From assembly GCA_944327845.1 (NCBI GenBank), contig CALVHN010000001.1, forward strand, positions 197,149-261,148: a stretch of DNA of 64,000 nt, read 5' to 3'. A program made the position numbers and the translations under genes. Below the pieces are notes generated by a model. The model was not told where the DNA came from. It made no database searches and saw only the letters and a program-made list of their open reading frames with translations. Positions 61,377 to 64,000 of the stretch are shown one piece after another. The first letter of the stretch is position 1. Each line of letters begins with the position of its first letter. The DNA is from an uncultured Bacilli bacterium. Its GTDB lineage: Bacteria > Bacillota_I > Bacilli_A > RFN20 > CAG-826.

Positions 61377-62386
61377 TTTACCCACTCTTCTTTTATTTTT
61401 TCCTTTCCAGAATCATCAACACTTAGTAAATTCAATAAACCCTTAGGAATACTTCTATATTTTTCTGAGTATTTATAAATTTCATAGATTTTTTCTTTAT
61501 AATTGGTTACTAATGAATAAATTTTTGATAAACCATCAATTCTTTTTAAAGTGATAATTAATTTAAAAGAATTAAAAGCACCAATTAAAGCTTCAGAATA
61601 TTTCATATTGGAATTATTTAATAAAATTAATCTAGCTAATTTATCATATGTGTTAATTCCATCTTTTGAGGAAAAAGTCCCAATAATATTAATTCCAGAA
61701 AGAGAACAGTTAATCAAAAATTCTACATCATTTAAACTTATATCATTAAAAATTAACCGATCTGGAGTAAGTTTCCTTGCCTCCTCTAAAAGACTTTTTG
61801 AAGAATTAATTTTATTGTCATCAATTGTCCAAAAACGTAAATTAAATTTATCTAAAAGATCATTAGAAAAGAACATTTTCTTTTCTCTTTCTAAAATAAC
61901 AAGCTCAGAATTTAAAGGAAGTTGACTGATTATAAATTTTAAAAATTCTTTTTTACCACTTTCATTTTCTCCACATATTAGTAAAGAATTTTTGTTTGTT
62001 AAATAACTTTTTATTAGATTTAAACACTTTGTTTCAATATTATTTAAATCATAATCTAACATTTCAGGATAGATTTTTATTTTAAAATTAAAGTTTTGAT
62101 TATTCCTTGAACAAACTGAATAATGAATGATATAAAACAAAAAATTCTCAATATTAAAATTTAAAAACGGGTTATTTTTATTTATTTCATTATCTGTAAA
62201 ATTAATTATTTCTCTTACAAAAGTATCAATTTCTTTTAATGGAATTTCCTCATCATATTTTTTATTAACACCATTAAAATCTTTATAAAATAATTTATCT
62301 CCATTGAATGAAATTTCTTTTACTTTCATTGAAATCAATGGTTTTAAAAAAGAATTATTTATATAATCAATTGCTTTATTGTTCAT
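61373..62386 (-). CDS. Degenerate TadA/CpaF-like secretion ATPase
   Basis: 337 residues with the VirB11/TadA fold order. The N-terminal part has KVKEISFNGDKLFYKD. The P-loop is CGENESGKK (138-146), with Lys where Thr/Ser is required. The Asp-box region is VILERE. Walker B LTPDRLIFNDIS (206-217) matches the usual RPDRIIVGEVR but has Asn-Asp for Gly-Glu, and the His box (TTIHAN) reads GTFSSK. Inference: nucleotide binding or hydrolysis is impaired, or the protein uses an unusual mechanism. The start overlaps the previous gene; GGAG is nine bases upstream. Confidence 0.7.
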   Translation of the reverse strand: MNNKAIDYINNSFLKPLISMKVKEISFNGDKLFYKDFNGVNKKYDEEIPLKEIDTFVREIINFTDNEINKNNPFLNFNIENFLFYIIHYSVCSRNNQNFNFKIKIYPEMLDYDLNNIETKCLNLIKSYLTNKNSLLICGENESGKKEFLKFIISQLPLNSELVILEREKKMFFSNDLLDKFNLRFWTIDDNKINSSKSLLEEARKLTPDRLIFNDISLNDVEFLINCSLSGINIIGTFSSKDGINTYDKLARLILLNNSNMKYSEALIGAFNSFKLIITLKRIDGLSKIYSLVTNYKEKIYEIYKYSEKYRSIPKGLLNLLSVDDSGKEKIKEEWVK

Positions 62387-62789
62387 AAATTAAATCTCCG
62401 ATTGAAAATGTTAAATATTTTTCTAGATTAAGATTAAAAAAATACTTTGTTTTAAAATGAATTTGAACATTTTTTGGATAATCATTTAAATCAATCTTAA
62501 TTTCATTGTTTTCATTTACTGTATAATAAAAGAAACTAATTTGATATCTTGAAACTTTATTTTTTAAATTAAACTTCAAATAATTATTAACATTATTTTT
62601 AAGCGAATTTTTGTCAAAATATCCTTCAATAGTGTCGCTATTATCAATTATAAATACACTCTTTTCAATTAAACCTAAAGGAATTGTAGAAACTATCCTT
62701 TCAATGGTTTCATACTGAATTTGAATTAAAAATATTGAAAAAAATTGTAAAAATATCAATGAAACAATAAAAACAGAAAATTGTTTCAT
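62376..62789 (-). CDS. Pilin-like membrane-anchored protein
   Basis: 137 residues. The N-terminus is MKQ followed by a long hydrophobic helix (about 4-24), then an exported domain of about 110 residues with few features. The layout is that of a TadE/TadF-like or minor pilin, but I see no processing motif. It starts within the stop of the 361-residue gene (ATGA overlap) and overlaps the ATPase gene by eleven bases. Function is inferred from context. Confidence 0.58.
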   Translation of the reverse strand: MKQFSVFIVSLIFLQFFSIFLIQIQYETIERIVSTIPLGLIEKSVFIIDNSDTIEGYFDKNSLKNNVNNYLKFNLKNKVSRYQISFFYYTVNENNEIKIDLNDYPKNVQIHFKTKYFFNLNLEKYLTFSIGDLIYEQ

Positions 62790-63871
62790 AGAATCACAGT
62801 ATCAAAGAAATTATCTTCAATTACTTTTTTATGATCTCCTATAATTTCAAAACAATTTTCAATAAATAATTTATTCATTTTTATTCGAAAAATATAATGA
62901 ATACTTGCTTTACTTTTCCCTAAATTATCAATTTTTAAACAATGATAAGTATTACTAAATGTTGAAAAATATTTTTTAGGAAAATAAATCGTTTTAACCT
63001 TTTGATTAAAAGATTCAGTTCTATAAAGACTCATTTCATAAGTCTTTTCATTTAAAAAAATATCATTCTTAACTTCTAGTTCAATTAAGCCATCATCATT
63101 AATAGTTTTTAATTCTAATCCATTAAAATTAAATTCAGAGTTAAAGTTTAAAGGCAAATAACTTATTAAATAGTTATTAAAATCACAAACATAATAATAC
63201 ACTTTTCCATTAAACTCTTCGCCTTTATTAAAAGTATATTTAATTTTAATTTCATCTAAAGGTACACTACGATAAAGATCATAAGTTAATAAATCATCAA
63301 CGCCCAAAATTGATAATTTTTCATATCTTTCTATTATCTTTTTACTATTAAGCAATACCTCATAATAGATCTTAAAATCAGTTGTTGGCATTTTAATTGA
63401 ACGATTCGTAAGAGAATGAATTTTAAATGTGAAGGAATAGAGATTTAAATCATTTTTATAAAAACTTATCTTGAAATTTAATAGACCTTTTAAAACATGC
63501 AAACCAAGATCAAGATTAATATTTATTGAACCAGTTTTTAAATCAACGCCTTTAAATTCATTATATAAACCAGGAATATTTAGCTTATTATATGTTTTGT
63601 TTGACTCGTTTGTTACCTCAAATTCAATTCCGTATTTTGCATCTTCATCAATTTGCTTTGAGTTTACTTTGAATCTAGATAATAATCCATCATTAGAGAA
63701 ATTAGTATTATTTATTTTAAAGTTTTCAAAGTACAATTCATCAGACATATTAATATCATTAACAGTTTCTAATATTTCTTCATTTGAAAGCTTGCCATAT
63801 ATTAAGGGGGATTTTAAGGGGATTAAAGCAAAACATCCGAATGTTAGAAAAGTTAATAATTTAAATCTCAT
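62786..63871 (-). CDS. Secreted beta-rich protein, first gene of Tad-like operon
   Basis: Unrecognised 361-residue protein. Residues 1 to about 26 form a signal peptide (MRFKLLTFLTFGCFALIPL), and the mature part is beta-strand-rich with repeated Phe/Tyr/Asn patterns and no second membrane helix. It may be the external component (tip or channel-associated protein) of the Tad-like apparatus. AGGAGG lies six bases before the ATG. It is the gene directly behind promoter box C. Confidence 0.6.
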   Translation of the reverse strand: MRFKLLTFLTFGCFALIPLKSPLIYGKLSNEEILETVNDINMSDELYFENFKINNTNFSNDGLLSRFKVNSKQIDEDAKYGIEFEVTNESNKTYNKLNIPGLYNEFKGVDLKTGSININLDLGLHVLKGLLNFKISFYKNDLNLYSFTFKIHSLTNRSIKMPTTDFKIYYEVLLNSKKIIERYEKLSILGVDDLLTYDLYRSVPLDEIKIKYTFNKGEEFNGKVYYYVCDFNNYLISYLPLNFNSEFNFNGLELKTINDDGLIELEVKNDIFLNEKTYEMSLYRTESFNQKVKTIYFPKKYFSTFSNTYHCLKIDNLGKSKASIHYIFRIKMNKLFIENCFEIIGDHKKVIEDNFFDTVIL

Positions 63872-63884
63872 TTTTACCTCCTAA

Positions 63885-63916
63885 TAACAAGATGCAATTA
63901 GTTCAAAAAAATTACC
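63885..63916 (-). promoter_or_regulatory. Shared competence-type promoter box, copy C (Tad-like operon)
   Basis: Minus-strand GGTAATTTTT, nine bases, TTGCATCTTGTTA. The upstream block and the 13-mer are identical to the comEA copy. The box ends 13 bases before the first operon ATG and four bases before AGGAGG, so the 5' leader must be very short if the -10 lies in the 13-mer. Confidence 0.78.
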
Positions 63917-63948
63917 AAAAAATTTTAAAAAAGTTTATTATTTTATAT

Positions 63949-64000
63949 ATGATTATTTTAATTGGTCCTAGTGCTAGTGGTAAAACCGAGGTTTGTAAAT
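63949..64000 (+). CDS. P-loop kinase, N-terminal fragment (guanylate kinase-like)
   Basis: Only 17 codons are visible before the window end: MIILIGPSASGKTEVCK. The GPSASGKT P-loop at the very N-terminus resembles guanylate kinase (usually GPSGVGKGT) or another small nucleotide kinase. It is transcribed divergently from the Tad-like operon. No ribosome site is visible. Identity cannot be decided from this fragment. Confidence 0.5.
   Translation, partial: MIILIGPSASGKTEVCK

Noticed and set aside
58106-63871. Classical ComG / type IV pilus operon
   Set aside because: No pilin with a K/R-G-F-T-x-x-E cleavage site, no GspE-type ATPase; the ATPase follows the VirB11/TadA order and there are two small platform proteins as in TadB/TadC.
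1-64000. Mycoplasma-type code with TGA as Trp
   Set aside because: Trp is TGG (for example in alaS), and TGA ends cdd and fmt at proper positions.
1-64000. CRISPR arrays, insertion sequences or prophage genes
   Set aside because: I saw no regularly spaced direct repeats, transposase motifs, terminal inverted repeats or phage structural genes in the window.

Overview
The window is a strongly AT-rich chromosome segment from a low-GC Firmicute (Bacilli). Gene order (hrcA-grpE-dnaK-dnaJ with CIRCE; rimP-nusA-ylxR-infB-rbfA; ybeY-cdd-era), compact spacing and very AT-biased codons suggest a reduced-genome lineage near Erysipelotrichales, RF39 or Izemoplasma-like bacteria; the exact order is inference. 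TGG encodes Trp and TGA is used as a stop (cdd, fmt), so the code is standard and not the Mycoplasma code. Almost all genes are on the minus strand. I saw no insertion sequence, prophage or CRISPR array.

Layout. 1-6.5 kb: era (cut by the window edge), cdd, ybeY, a C39-peptidase membrane protein, rpsU, deoC, rpmF, mtaB, rsmE and a TM2 protein. 6.6-12.5 kb: dnaJ, dnaK, grpE, hrcA under two CIRCE operators, then hemW. 12.5-19.4 kb: a small membrane protein, a degenerate Fic-fold protein, lepA, a nuclease-helicase and fmt. 19.5-24.8 kb: rpsT (plus strand), holA, the DNA-uptake genes comEC and comEA, greA, a DUF1292 protein and ruvX. 24.8-34.3 kb: alaS under a T-box, carD, mnmA, dtd, an ABC-F protein, rarA (plus) and pdp. 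34.4-46.5 kb: an rRNA m5C methyltransferase (plus), plsC, pulA, acpS, ftsK, a catalytically dead RNase J-like protein, a phosphodiesterase and pnp. 46.6-57.4 kb: a heterodimeric ABC exporter, rpsO, ribF, a TtcA-like protein (plus), and rbfA-infB-ylxR-nusA-rimP. 57.5-58.1 kb: acpP, tRNA-Asn and tRNA-Glu. 58.1-63.9 kb: an eight-gene Tad-like secretion/pilus operon. The last 52 bases begin a divergent P-loop kinase gene.

The most interesting signal is a long promoter-like box present three times, all on the minus strand: before the C39-peptidase membrane gene (2702-2733), before comEA-comEC (23414-23445) and before the Tad-like operon (63885-63916). Each copy has GG[T/G]AA[T/A]TTTT, exactly nine variable bases, then the identical 13-mer TTGCATCTTGTTA, close to a ribosome binding site. 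I infer one regulon that joins DNA-uptake proteins, a Tad-like pilus/secretion machine and a peptidase-bearing membrane protein. This would be a competence system in which a minimal Tad-type apparatus replaces the ComG pilus. The Tad ATPase is degenerate, no Flp pilin or prepilin peptidase is present in the operon, and the C39 protein resembles a peptide exporter without its ATPase.

Other unusual points are two apparent pseudoenzymes (Fic-fold and RNase J-like), frequent leaderless promoters with a -10 box 6-14 bases before the ATG, and two convergent gene pairs that share a CTAA stop overlap.
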